From: Gammaproteobacteria bacterium
Lineage (GTDB): Bacteria; Pseudomonadota; Gammaproteobacteria; Arenicellales; Arenicellaceae
Direction: 5' to 3'
DNA: 16,819 nt
Assembly (NCBI GenBank): GCA_030426005.1
Contig: JAUHZM010000033.1
Span: 1-16,819, forward strand
Below the pieces are notes generated by a model. That model searched no databases, had not been told where the DNA came from, and was given only the letters and a program-made list of their open reading frames with translations. The position numbers and the translations under genes are program-made. Positions within the stretch are counted from its first letter, which is position 1, and every line of letters starts with the position of its first letter. This document shows positions 1 through 6,877 of this stretch, in pieces.

Positions 1-78
1 CATACCGCTTGTTTTCAACGCACCTGTTGAGTGCATTCTGCCCAATAATGTCGCAAATTCAGCACCAAGAGATGACCC

Positions 79-111
79 ACATATTGTTCAAACGTTAATT
101 AACATATTGTT
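79..111. repeat. 10-bp direct repeat flanking an AT-rich palindrome
   Basis: ACATATTGTT occurs at 79-88 and again at 102-111, 23 bp apart. AACGTT (91-96) and TTAATTAA (95-102) lie between the copies. The region is about 100 bp upstream of the small gene at 213. It could be a protein-binding or promoter region, but there is no clear -35/-10 pair. The rest of 1-212 shows no gene that I can support. Confidence 0.3.
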
Positions 112-212
112 TAATAAGCATTTTCAGGAACACTCGTCCAGTTGGCACTTAATTTGCTAACTAAACCTCATTGGGTAGGTTGGTATCTAGGGTCATTGGT
201 TGAGTTGTAGAT

Positions 213-554
213 ATGAAAGTAGATAGATACATGGTGAATTTGTTTTTTGAAATAAAACGCAATTTACCACCGGAGCTGGGCGCCGATTTAAAAATCTCCA
301 GCGCCGACTTAAGTAGTGCAATGATAAACGTGTATTGGTCAAGCGATGACAATGTTATCCGCACACTGGTTGACGCATTCTTTAGACGTGCTGGCGAAGA
401 GTGGCACGCGCAGCTGCAACCGAAGAAGCGCTACTACCGAGGTATCGAAATTGCAGAAGAACGGTCTCCTACGCAGTCAAATTCCAGCACATCGCCCGAA
501 CTCGATAAACCGAAAACAAAAAAACGTTTTTACCGCGGTGCTCTGGTCGAGTAA
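213..554 (+). CDS. Hypothetical protein with duplicated KKR[YF]YRG motif
   Basis: This is a 113-residue protein that I do not recognise. The N-terminal part (about 1-62) looks like a compact alpha/beta domain. The rest is a low-complexity, Ser/Pro/Lys-rich tail. The motif K-K-R-Y-Y-R-G at 71-77 recurs as K-K-R-F-Y-R-G at 103-109, separated by a disordered linker. There is no signal peptide or membrane segment, so it is probably cytoplasmic. The Y-R-G core faintly recalls the YRG motif of DUF4278 proteins, but the match is too short to assign. Start choice is uncertain: ATG at 213 and ATG at 231 are both possible, and neither has a strong Shine-Dalgarno. The gene converges on the LysR gene, with 21 nt between their stops. 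Confidence 0.55.
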   Translation: MKVDRYMVNLFFEIKRNLPPELGADLKISSADLSSAMINVYWSSDDNVIRTLVDAFFRRAGEEWHAQLQPKKRYYRGIEIAEERSPTQSNSSTSPELDKPKTKKRFYRGALVE

Positions 555-562
555 CTACTCGA
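547..562. terminator. Inverted repeat at convergent gene ends
   Basis: TCGAGTA (547-553) and TACTCGA (556-562) are perfect reverse complements and enclose the stop codon of the upstream gene. As RNA this would fold as a 5-bp stem with a 6-nt loop. It lies in the 3' gap between the convergent genes ending at 554 and 576. There is no T-tract, so terminator function is only suggested. Confidence 0.3.
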
Positions 563-575
563 TCGGCGCTGACTA

Positions 576-1445
576 TTATTGGGCCTGGTTTGCTGCAACG
601 CGCGCAATATGTTTACTCAGGTTTTCGCACAGAAAGTCACGTACTGCTCGCACGCGTGAGGTGTAACGCAGATCCGCGTGATACACCACCCACATCTCCC
701 CCATATGCATGGGGTCAGAAATACGCACCAGGTCCGAAATACTGTCGCCAAGCAAGCACGGTAGACTGGCGACGCCTACGCCTTGCCGAGCGAGGTCACA
801 CTGCAACGGCACGTTGTCAAAAAAACCCACCGCCTTAAGGTGATCAAACCCATGTCTCGGTCGCCAAGTATCAGGCGAACCCCAAGCAAGCATACCTGAC
901 TTAGTCTCGGGAGACGCTGGACTGTAGGCATCCACGTGCGCCTGCGTGGCATAAGCCGCCATAGTGAACTCGCCAAGATTTCGTCCCACCAAGTCATCGG
1001 GTGGTTGACGCATAATACGAATCGCTATGTCAGCTTCACGCCGACGTAAATCAGCAGATCGATAGCTGAGTTCCACTTCAAGCTGGATCTTGGGGAAGCG
1101 CTGCCGGAATTGATTAAGGTCGAACAGTAAAGTCGAGTGCGTGAACCAATCAGGGGTAGACAATTTCACCACCCCTTCCAACTGGGAATCGCGGCCAGTT
1201 ACGAGTCGCTCAATGCCTTGGACACTGTCTTCCAACTCCTTCGCGCCATTTAGTACGTCTTCACCTGCGCTGGTGAGACTCAGATTGTGGCCGTTCCGTT
1301 CGAATAGCCGAGCGCCCAGCACTTGCTCAAGCTGATCAATTTTTCGCAATACTGTTGAATGGCTGGTCCCCAACCGCATCGCCGCTGCTCGAACAGACGG
1401 TGACCGTGCGACTGCCAGAAAAAATCGATAATTATCCCATTCCAT
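576..1445 (-). CDS. LysR-family transcriptional regulator
   Basis: At 289 residues this is the normal length for a LysR-type regulator. The N-terminal winged helix-turn-helix spans about residues 3-60: W-D-N-Y-R-F-F-L-A-V-A, then R-A-A-A-M-R-L-G-T-S-H-S-T-V as the recognition region, then L-F-E-R-N-G-H. A short linker helix follows, and residues 90-285 form the two-lobed effector-binding domain (S-T-P-D-W-F-T near its start). It belongs to the branch that opens M-E-W-D-N-Y-R-F-F. The start is ATG at 1443-1445. The gene is divergent from a MAPEG gene and shares with it an intergenic region containing a perfect 9-bp inverted repeat, so it probably controls that gene and itself. The effector cannot be told from sequence. 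Confidence 0.93.
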   Translation of the reverse strand: MEWDNYRFFLAVARSPSVRAAAMRLGTSHSTVLRKIDQLEQVLGARLFERNGHNLSLTSAGEDVLNGAKELEDSVQGIERLVTGRDSQLEGVVKLSTPDWFTHSTLLFDLNQFRQRFPKIQLEVELSYRSADLRRREADIAIRIMRQPPDDLVGRNLGEFTMAAYATQAHVDAYSPASPETKSGMLAWGSPDTWRPRHGFDHLKAVGFFDNVPLQCDLARQGVGVASLPCLLGDSISDLVRISDPMHMGEMWVVYHADLRYTSRVRAVRDFLCENLSKHIARVAANQAQ

Positions 1446-1482
1446 ACCGGTCTAAACATGAACCATTAATCGTCTTTGCATG

Positions 1483-1513
1483 ACTATATTGTCTAATAAA
1501 GAACCAATATAGT
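1483..1513. promoter_or_regulatory. Candidate LysR operator (9-bp inverted repeat)
   Basis: ACTATATTG (1483-1491) and CAATATAGT (1505-1513) are a perfect inverted repeat around a 13-nt spacer. The repeat lies in the 121-bp divergent gap between the LysR gene and the MAPEG gene. The dyad contains the T-N11-A type symmetry of LysR-type binding sites, and TATAGT at 1508-1513 (also present on the other strand at 1483-1488) could double as a -10 element in each direction. Position and symmetry make it the best operator candidate in the window. Confidence 0.6.
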
Positions 1514-1566
1514 GATCCCCCTCAGCAAACGCAAGCCCACCTTACAAGCTAAACGGAGGACACGTA

Positions 1567-1959
1567 ATGACCCTTTTGATCTGTGTGACGATCCTTTTCA
1601 CCTTGCCCTTTATACTCGCGCTCTCGTCGCTCTACTACCGAGTACAGTTAGACGGGAAAGCCGATCTGCATTCTCCTAGGGTTCAGGCGGCACGACTCAC
1701 TGGTCGAGGCCACCGAATCGTTGCAGCACAACATAATGCCTGGGAAGCGTTGATTCTATTCTGCACTGCTTTGACGGCCACTCACGTAGCGAAGGTCGAC
1801 ATCGACGTGCTGACTCTACCAGTGATGCTGTTCACGCTAGCACGCATAGTCCACGCAATCGTTTATGTGGTTGGCTGGTCTTTAGCTCGATCAATAGTAT
1901 TTTTTATCGCGATGGTTGCCCTAATCTGGATATTTCGAATTGCTTACGGTGCCCTTTGA
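1567..1959 (+). CDS. MAPEG-family integral membrane protein
   Basis: The protein has 130 residues and about four predicted membrane helices (roughly 3-22, 58-75, 82-103, 107-126). This is the usual size and topology of bacterial MAPEG proteins (membrane-associated proteins in eicosanoid and glutathione metabolism). The family signature is visible around residues 47-65, with R-G-H-R-I-V-A-A-Q-H-N-A-W-E followed by a hydrophobic stretch, and R-I-V-H-A-I-V-Y at 93-100. Family members can be glutathione transferases or peroxidases, but many bacterial ones have no known reaction. GGAGG at about 1556-1560 sits at good distance from ATG 1567, so the start is secure. The divergent LysR gene suggests induction by a small molecule. 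The next gene starts 6 nt after the stop, so they are probably cotranscribed. Confidence 0.85.
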   Translation: MTLLICVTILFTLPFILALSSLYYRVQLDGKADLHSPRVQAARLTGRGHRIVAAQHNAWEALILFCTALTATHVAKVDIDVLTLPVMLFTLARIVHAIVYVVGWSLARSIVFFIAMVALIWIFRIAYGAL

Positions 1960-1965
1960 TTCGTC

Positions 1966-3060
1966 ATGACACACAATACAAAGCTTAAACCATACAAATT
2001 ACCGTCATCAGAGTTACACGATTTTGGTGAGTTTAGTTTACCTAAAGCGCCAGCGGTCACGGTGTTCGATCGAATCGAGGCAATTCCTCAACAATTCTTT
2101 CAAGTCCAGAGAGACCTTACCCACTTAGAGAATCTGGTCAGCCAAATCTACGTGCCCTTTGGATTCATACTTTTTGTTGGGAAGCTCAGTTCTGGTTTTT
2201 ACTTGCAAGTCGGTATCGTTGGCGAAGAAAACTACCCAAACAGCGTAGTATCTGCCTACAGCGCATCCAAAACGGAGCAGACCTCAAACGGCGATAACGC
2301 TAAACTAGTGTACGGCCGTCGTTGGCTTATAGAAGAATCCATCCCTAGCTCCGAGGTTTTGCAGACCGCATTGCTGGCAGTCCAAAAGGCACGAGAGCAT
2401 GAGCTGCGAGAAAAATTCGCCGTGACGTTTAACGCTGATGGCAAGCGGGGGACGCCGTTCAATAGCCATCAGGATGCACCGTTGATGCGACACGTCAAAC
2501 ACGAGCTACTCATGTCGCTACCCGAACCCATCGAAAGTCAAGTCGCTCGACTCAGCTTTGATGGTATCCCATTTTCCGTGACTCAAAGCACAGAGATTTC
2601 GGCGACACTGACTGCCGTACACCTTACTTTTGATGTCCCTGACACCCAGCAAACAAACTTCGTCAAACGGTTTCCCGAGTTTGAAGACCGGTCATTACTC
2701 GTGATTCACGATCCTACTCAGAGCAACCAATTTCTACACCGGGTCATCGAGGCCATGCTAACCCGCAGCCAGCGTTATGCCAGTGAAAAGGTGACATTCA
2801 GCGGATATCCTCGTTTCAGCACTCACATTAACGCGGTGAACCTTGCCCGCTTTTCATACCAGACAAGGCGCCCATCACACGTTAGCGCGGAGTTTCTTCG
2901 GCATTTCAAGGCCATGAGCCAGAAGGTAGATAGCGACAAGGTACCCAGTGTCAATGCCAACGACCTCGGCAAACAGCAACGCGATAGCCTGGATGCATAT
3001 GGCGTCAGACTAGGTTATCTTCCACATCAGTATCTACCATCCAAGTCCACCCAGAGTTAA
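1966..3060 (+). CDS. Hypothetical 364-residue soluble protein
   Basis: I do not recognise this protein. It has no signal peptide, no membrane segment, and no obvious nucleotide-binding, nuclease or hydrolase motif. The N-terminal half has a helical stretch (about 35-65, with F-D-R-I-E-A-I-P-Q-Q-F-F) followed by a beta-rich part including G-K-L-S-S-G-F-Y-L-Q-V-G-I-V-G. The middle holds a charged helix (Q-K-A-R-E-H-E-L-R-E, about 139-148), and the C-terminal part is again mixed alpha/beta. Seven His residues within about 165-290 are scattered and do not form a metal motif. It starts 6 nt after the MAPEG stop, which suggests cotranscription. However, the ATG lacks a visible Shine-Dalgarno, so translational coupling is plausible. 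A NADAR gene follows after 71 nt. Confidence 0.75.
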   Translation: MTHNTKLKPYKLPSSELHDFGEFSLPKAPAVTVFDRIEAIPQQFFQVQRDLTHLENLVSQIYVPFGFILFVGKLSSGFYLQVGIVGEENYPNSVVSAYSASKTEQTSNGDNAKLVYGRRWLIEESIPSSEVLQTALLAVQKAREHELREKFAVTFNADGKRGTPFNSHQDAPLMRHVKHELLMSLPEPIESQVARLSFDGIPFSVTQSTEISATLTAVHLTFDVPDTQQTNFVKRFPEFEDRSLLVIHDPTQSNQFLHRVIEAMLTRSQRYASEKVTFSGYPRFSTHINAVNLARFSYQTRRPSHVSAEFLRHFKAMSQKVDSDKVPSVNANDLGKQQRDSLDAYGVRLGYLPHQYLPSKSTQS

Positions 3061-3131
3061 AATTATGTCCGACTTGGAGACTGGTATACTAAATCCCAAA
3101 TTAGTTCGTCTAAGGAGTCAACGCGAACCAT

Positions 3132-3596
3132 ATGCTATTTCCACCCCCGTCTGAAGCACGTTACTTTTCAATGTTCGATGCGTCTGATTTGATTGCTCGC
3201 GACGCTAACCACCCCTTTATGCTGGACGATGAGGTATGGCAGACCGTGGAGCACTACTACCAGGCCAATAAATTTATCGACTCACAGTACGCGCAGCGAA
3301 TCCGACAAGCAGTTACGGCTGAAAATGCACGCAAGCTTGGGCAAACCTGGTGGCGTCGCAAACGCCCGGACTACAAGCAAGTTCGCACCACCCTGATGAC
3401 GCGCGCGGTGTATACACAGTGTCGCACACAAACTGAATTGCGTAACCGCTTGCTTGAAAGTGGTGATATACGCTTAGTCGAAAATAGTCAGTTTGATTAC
3501 TTTTGGGGTTGCGGTAGAGACCAGCGCGGCTTGAATCACTACGGCGAAGTTTTAATGAACGTGCGTGAAAAGCTGCGTCAAGAAGCACAAGCCTAG
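3132..3596 (+). CDS. NADAR-domain protein (YbiA-like)
   Basis: The 154 residues are essentially one NADAR domain. Landmarks in order are Y-F-S-M-F-D-A at 11-17, W-Q-T-V-E-H-Y-Y-Q-A-N-K-F at 36-48 with the conserved Glu40, and D-Y-F-W-G-C-G at 122-128. L-N-H-Y-G-E-V-L-M-N-V-R-E at 134-146 closes the domain. NADAR proteins are N-glycosidases. YbiA-type members cleave early riboflavin-pathway intermediates, and others remove ADP-ribose from guanine in DNA and serve as antitoxins to DarT1-type enzymes. Sequence alone does not decide between these roles. No DarT-like gene is recognisable next door. AAGGAG at 3112-3117 is 14 nt from ATG 3132, longer than usual. Confidence 0.88.
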   Translation: MLFPPPSEARYFSMFDASDLIARDANHPFMLDDEVWQTVEHYYQANKFIDSQYAQRIRQAVTAENARKLGQTWWRRKRPDYKQVRTTLMTRAVYTQCRTQTELRNRLLESGDIRLVENSQFDYFWGCGRDQRGLNHYGEVLMNVREKLRQEAQA

Positions 3597-3703
3597 TTGA
3601 AATTCAAACATCCCCAATCTTGACCAAACATGGCTGATTTAGATTTGCATTCCGCCCCTGCTGCCATAAACTCAAAGACAGGAAACACTCATCGGGGACG
3701 ATC

Positions 3704-4546
3704 ATGCAGACTTTAAAACTGGCGACACAACAACTTGTAACCCTTCTCTTGTTAGCCACATTCACCTTACCGTCGGTCGCGGATGATGGCTCTGTGTGGT
3801 ACCAGCAAGGTCTGAATCACTACTCCGCCAATGCGCCAGACCATGGTCGAGCTTTTGAATTATTCGGCCGGGCAGCGCGCGCCGGGTACCCGCGCGCGCA
3901 ATATCAATATGGCTTAATGTACCAACGCGGAGAAGGAGTTAATCGTGATTACGCCAAAGCGCTGCATTGGTACAAATTGGCTGCGGGTCACGGTCTCGGC
4001 ATCGCCGATCACCATATCGCACAGATGTATCAACACGGGCATGGTGTACGCCCCAGTTACCAACATGCGATCTACTGGTACTCCCGCTCGATCTCACATG
4101 GTTATGAGGCCGCAGTTAACCCATTAGAAGAAATTTACCGCCGCAATTATGGCCTGACGGTCAACTTGGCCCAGTCTGGTTCGCTATTGGAGAAGATTGC
4201 TGATGGTGGCGACCCTACATCACAATACAACCTTGGGTACAAATACTATATTGGACATGAGGTCGGTAAAGACCCAGCCGTGGCGGCAATGTGGTTTCTT
4301 CGGGCCGCAGAACAAGGCGATGGCGATGCCCAATATATGTTAGGCAAGATGTATCACAGCGGGGAGGGATTGGATCAAAGTTATGACCGATGCTATTTTT
4401 GGAGCACTTTGGCGAATTTCACCCAACATGAAGAAGCCGATGCCATTCGAAGCCTCTGTGTGGCTGAGATTCCGGCAGAAAAACAAGCCGCATTAGATCA
4501 GGAAATCGACGCTAAGCGCATCGAAATGCAGGACGCGGCATTTTAA
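3704..4546 (+). CDS. Exported Sel1-repeat (SLR) protein
   Basis: The 280-residue protein has a signal peptide: a hydrophobic core at about 9-22 ending S-V-A-D-D, with cleavage likely near residue 26. Tandem Sel1-like repeats follow, of the form A-x-x-x-(L/Y)-G-x-M-Y-x-x-G-x-G-V-x-x-x-Y-x-x-A-x-x-W-Y. Clear copies lie at about 64-99, 100-135, 172-207 and 208-243, with a degenerate one at 30-63. A non-repeat stretch at about 137-170 breaks the solenoid. Sel1 solenoids act as protein-protein scaffolds, often in envelope stress or surface complexes. No partner is evident here. GGGGA precedes ATG 3704. The gene converges on the cupin-like gene with only 6 nt between stops. Confidence 0.9.
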   Translation: MQTLKLATQQLVTLLLLATFTLPSVADDGSVWYQQGLNHYSANAPDHGRAFELFGRAARAGYPRAQYQYGLMYQRGEGVNRDYAKALHWYKLAAGHGLGIADHHIAQMYQHGHGVRPSYQHAIYWYSRSISHGYEAAVNPLEEIYRRNYGLTVNLAQSGSLLEKIADGGDPTSQYNLGYKYYIGHEVGKDPAVAAMWFLRAAEQGDGDAQYMLGKMYHSGEGLDQSYDRCYFWSTLANFTQHEEADAIRSLCVAEIPAEKQAALDQEIDAKRIEMQDAAF

Positions 4547-4552
4547 TGGCAA

Positions 4553-5443
4553 CTATTTAGTATTCCGCTTAGCCAAAAATTCATCGATCCGTCGATTGGT
4601 CTTGGCTTGCACGCGGCGTTCACGCCGAGATAGACGTCGCCCTCCAGCAGCGCCTAACAATCGCAAGCCGGTAACGCGCGTTAACCAACGTTTCCACACT
4701 GCACTGACATACTGCCAAAGTGAGCCGGATAAAGCATGCAGGCTTAATTGGATGCCGATACCCTCGTACGCCACACAATACCAATACCCAGCAGGAATAT
4801 ACACGGCATCCCCATGCTCCAGTTCAGCGACGTAACCGGACACGAACTTGAGCGCGGGATACTCATCAAATTGCGGCGCCAGAAAATTAATGTCTCGAAT
4901 GGTATGCTGGCTTTTGCCTACCCGATACATTAACGGAGTCTGCTTGGGGGGAATCAACAAAATGTGCGCACGCGCACCAAAATGGCAGCGCACCGTATGC
5001 ATCACCGATGACGCTTGCTGCATCGGCTCCACCGCCTGCTCGCCACCCACATACAGCGACGTCAACCGAGTCAGGAATCGAAAGCCGAGTCGAGGGTAGC
5101 TAAAATCCGCGCCAATCACCGAGCGTTCACTCACGGAAACTTCGGCAACCCTTGCGCGTGGCGACGATAATAAGCGTTCCAACGCCTCTTTCAGGGGCAT
5201 TGTGGCGGTAGGCTTGAATTCCGCATTGCTAACTGCTTGATCGGCGGCTTCAAAATACCCAGCAGATGCATCTCCTGCCCGCTCCTGTAGATGATCCAGG
5301 CTCCAGTTGCGTATCGCAGGCCAGTTTTTGGTCAAGTCGCCAAACACCACCGGAATGCCGGTCGCCTGATAGCGCTTACGCAGATCGGAGACCGGTAAGG
5401 AGTTTTTTCGATCTACAGGAATATGTCGGATTGAATCAAACAC
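4553..5443 (-). CDS. Cupin_8/JmjC-like protein lacking Fe ligands
   Basis: The 296 residues follow the cupin_8 layout. The N-terminal part has G-I-P-V-V-F-G-D-L-T-K-N-W-P-A (29-43) and W-S-L-D-H-L-Q-E-R-A-G. The core beta-barrel runs from about 128 to 237, with I-L-L-I-P-P at 161-166 and G-D-A-V-Y-I-P-A-G-Y-W-Y at 211-222. Active family members carry His-x-Asp after the T-P-L position and a third His after P-A-G-W-W. Here those sites read E-P-M-Q-Q-A (139-144) and P-A-G-Y-W-Y-C, so none of the three ligands is present. It is probably not a 2-oxoglutarate oxygenase and may serve a binding role. The basic C-terminal tail (about 268-296) could contact nucleic acid or membrane. The start is GTG at 5441-5443, and an upstream in-frame stop excludes a longer form. 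Confidence 0.82.
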   Translation of the reverse strand: MFDSIRHIPVDRKNSLPVSDLRKRYQATGIPVVFGDLTKNWPAIRNWSLDHLQERAGDASAGYFEAADQAVSNAEFKPTATMPLKEALERLLSSPRARVAEVSVSERSVIGADFSYPRLGFRFLTRLTSLYVGGEQAVEPMQQASSVMHTVRCHFGARAHILLIPPKQTPLMYRVGKSQHTIRDINFLAPQFDEYPALKFVSGYVAELEHGDAVYIPAGYWYCVAYEGIGIQLSLHALSGSLWQYVSAVWKRWLTRVTGLRLLGAAGGRRLSRRERRVQAKTNRRIDEFLAKRNTK

Positions 5444-5772
5444 AAAATGTCACTTTAGCTTCAGGTTTGCGCGGATAGAGTTTGAGTTATAACAAGCACC
5501 ATTTTAAAGATTGCCGATTGTAGACGCCCTAACCAAATTGAACCATTATTTTTTAGTAAACAATCAGATAATCTTTCTTAATTCAAAACACATCGTAGGC
5601 AGTCAGACGCAATCAAAACCATAAACTACTTTATTAATGCGTGCTTTTTTTAGATACTTGTCAGGTTTTTGCGAGAGCATCACAGGACTATCAGTAGCTG
5701 CTTATTATCAGGGCTTTTTTACACAGACGGTGTAAGATACTCACATAATAATTATGTCAGGGGATTTTGGAA
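5444..5772. other. 329-bp divergent intergenic region
   Basis: AT-rich spacer between the minus-strand cupin-like gene and the plus-strand DegV gene. It must hold promoters for both. Two T-runs (around 5643-5650 and 5715-5720) are not preceded by good hairpins. The part next to DegV carries two perfect palindromes, listed separately. I see no ORF or RNA gene that can be supported here. Confidence 0.6.
5719..5757. promoter_or_regulatory. Two palindromes upstream of DegV gene
   Basis: TTACAC (5719-5724) and GTGTAA (5730-5735) form a perfect 6-bp inverted repeat around 5 nt. Seven nt further on, ACATAAT (5743-5749) and ATTATGT (5751-5757) are perfect arms around a single A. The second palindrome ends 16 nt before the start codon and next to the ribosome-binding site. 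TTTACA at 5718-5723 and CATAAT at 5744-5749 resemble -35/-10 boxes but are 20 nt apart, which is wide. Operators overlapping a promoter are likely. Confidence 0.45.
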
Positions 5773-6723
5773 ATGAAGTACGCGATCATTATCGACTCAA
5801 TTGCGGGTATACCGAACAGCATCCTTGAAAGCCGGCCGTTCAAGGTGATGCCGGTTACGGTTGAAGTCAATGGCAAGATTATGCCAGACACCTTCGATGA
5901 AAAAACATTGATTGATATTTATCAAGGCAAAACACTTACTGCACACTCCGAAATTAAATCCTCTCCACCCAGTGAAGAGGATATCTCCAACCTCATTACC
6001 CGAGAAGTTGCGCCATTTTACGACTATGCGTTTTGTCAAACGGTGTCAAAGCAGGTCAGTGCCACCTACGATAACTTTCAAAAGGCCTCTGATGGCATTG
6101 CAGCCAAGGTGCGGGCACTTCGAAACCGTCTCGGAATCGACCATCCTTTTCGTATGGCTAGCCTGAACTCAGGCACCACAATTGCAGGCCAGGGGCTGGC
6201 AGCGATATATGCTGACATGCTACTAAGCAAAGGGACGGATGCGGGTCAGTACACAAAGACCATGAATAAGCTCATTCGCTTGATCCAGTGTTACCCAGTT
6301 GTAGCGGACGTCATGTACACCCGCGAACGTAGTATGGAGCGTGGCATTAAAACCGTGAGCCTTCCTGCGGCTTTCATCGGCAAAACAGTCGGATTGAATC
6401 CAATCGTGAAAATCAGTTATGACCATCAAGTGGAGCCAGTACTGACCAAGCGAGGACTCGACACGGCCGTATCGCATTTAATGAAATACGCGATCGCACG
6501 CATTGAAGAAGGCCTATACGTTCCATTAATCAATCTAAGCTACGCTGGCGATCCACGTGACCTGGAGAAGTTTAACGAGTACGACAATCTCGTTGCTGCT
6601 GCCCGCAAACATAATGTAAAAATTCTGAAAGGTGTAATGAGCCTAGCTGCCAGCGCATTCTACGGCCCTGGTGCTTTTGCGTTGGGGATCGCACCAAAGA
6701 ATCAGAAAGCATTGCCAAAGTAA
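5773..6723 (+). CDS. Divergent DegV-family protein
   Basis: The 316-residue protein is slightly longer than the usual 280 or so for DegV proteins, which bind a fatty acid (as FakB does for the FakA kinase). The N-terminal domain begins M-K-Y-A-I-I-I-D-S with Asp8-Ser9, then V-M-P-V-T-V-E-V-N-G-K. The S-S-P-P-S segment at 63-67 matches the family T-S-Q-P-S loop. The C-terminal domain contains G-K-T-V-G-L-N-P-I-V-K-I (about 205-216) and ends near Y-G-P-G-A-F-A-L-G-I-A-P. The usual y-L-x-k-G-G-R-I segment is replaced by R-E-R-S-M-E-R-G, so this is an outlying member. ATG 5773 follows AGGGGA (5759-5764) by 8 nt, which decides the start over the in-frame TTG at 5767. No fakA-like gene is nearby. 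Confidence 0.83.
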   Translation: MKYAIIIDSIAGIPNSILESRPFKVMPVTVEVNGKIMPDTFDEKTLIDIYQGKTLTAHSEIKSSPPSEEDISNLITREVAPFYDYAFCQTVSKQVSATYDNFQKASDGIAAKVRALRNRLGIDHPFRMASLNSGTTIAGQGLAAIYADMLLSKGTDAGQYTKTMNKLIRLIQCYPVVADVMYTRERSMERGIKTVSLPAAFIGKTVGLNPIVKISYDHQVEPVLTKRGLDTAVSHLMKYAIARIEEGLYVPLINLSYAGDPRDLEKFNEYDNLVAAARKHNVKILKGVMSLAASAFYGPGAFALGIAPKNQKALPK

Positions 6724-6728
6724 GGTAT

Positions 6729-6779
6729 CGCAGACCGACGTTAGCGCATTACAATCTTCCCATTGATGGGCTGTCTGCG
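6729..6779. repeat. Nested inverted repeats downstream of DegV gene
   Basis: CGCAGAC (6729-6735) and GTCTGCG (6773-6779) are a perfect 7-bp inverted repeat enclosing a small stem CCCA-ttga-TGGG (6759-6770). The element starts 6 nt after the DegV stop. It could protect the transcript end or attenuate read-through into the peptidase gene. There is no U-tract, so a classical intrinsic terminator is not supported. Confidence 0.35.
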
Positions 6780-6820
6780 TCTGAAACCGGTAAACTCATC
6801 GACAATAAAGCACTCAACCC

Positions 6821-6850
6821 GCAGGCTGCTTTGGCTCACTAGCCGCCTGC
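6821..6850 (+). other. Leader hairpin upstream of metallopeptidase
   Basis: Outer arms GCAGGC (6821-6826) and GCCTGC (6845-6850) enclose inner arms GGCT (6833-6836) and AGCC (6841-6844) around a 4-nt loop. This gives 10 base pairs with a 6-nt bulge on one side. It ends 27 nt before ATG 6878. It may influence expression of the peptidase, whose start lacks a strong Shine-Dalgarno. Confidence 0.35.
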
Positions 6851-6877
6851 TCACCGGCAACGTGAACCTACTTGTTT

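Noticed and set aside
1..3. A CAT at the left edge that could be the start codon of a minus-strand gene running out of the window
   Set aside because: There is no ribosome-binding site upstream on that strand and no coding sequence is visible to support it.
346..666. 106-residue plus-strand ORF spanning the end of the first gene into the LysR gene
   Set aside because: It overlaps two better-supported genes and has no start context or domain.
4544..4570. Terminator hairpin between Sel1-repeat and cupin-like genes
   Set aside because: Only 4-bp GCGG/CCGC arms with long mismatched interior are present.
5640..5722. T-runs in the divergent gap as intrinsic terminators
   Set aside because: No GC-rich hairpin precedes either run, and no gene ends nearby.
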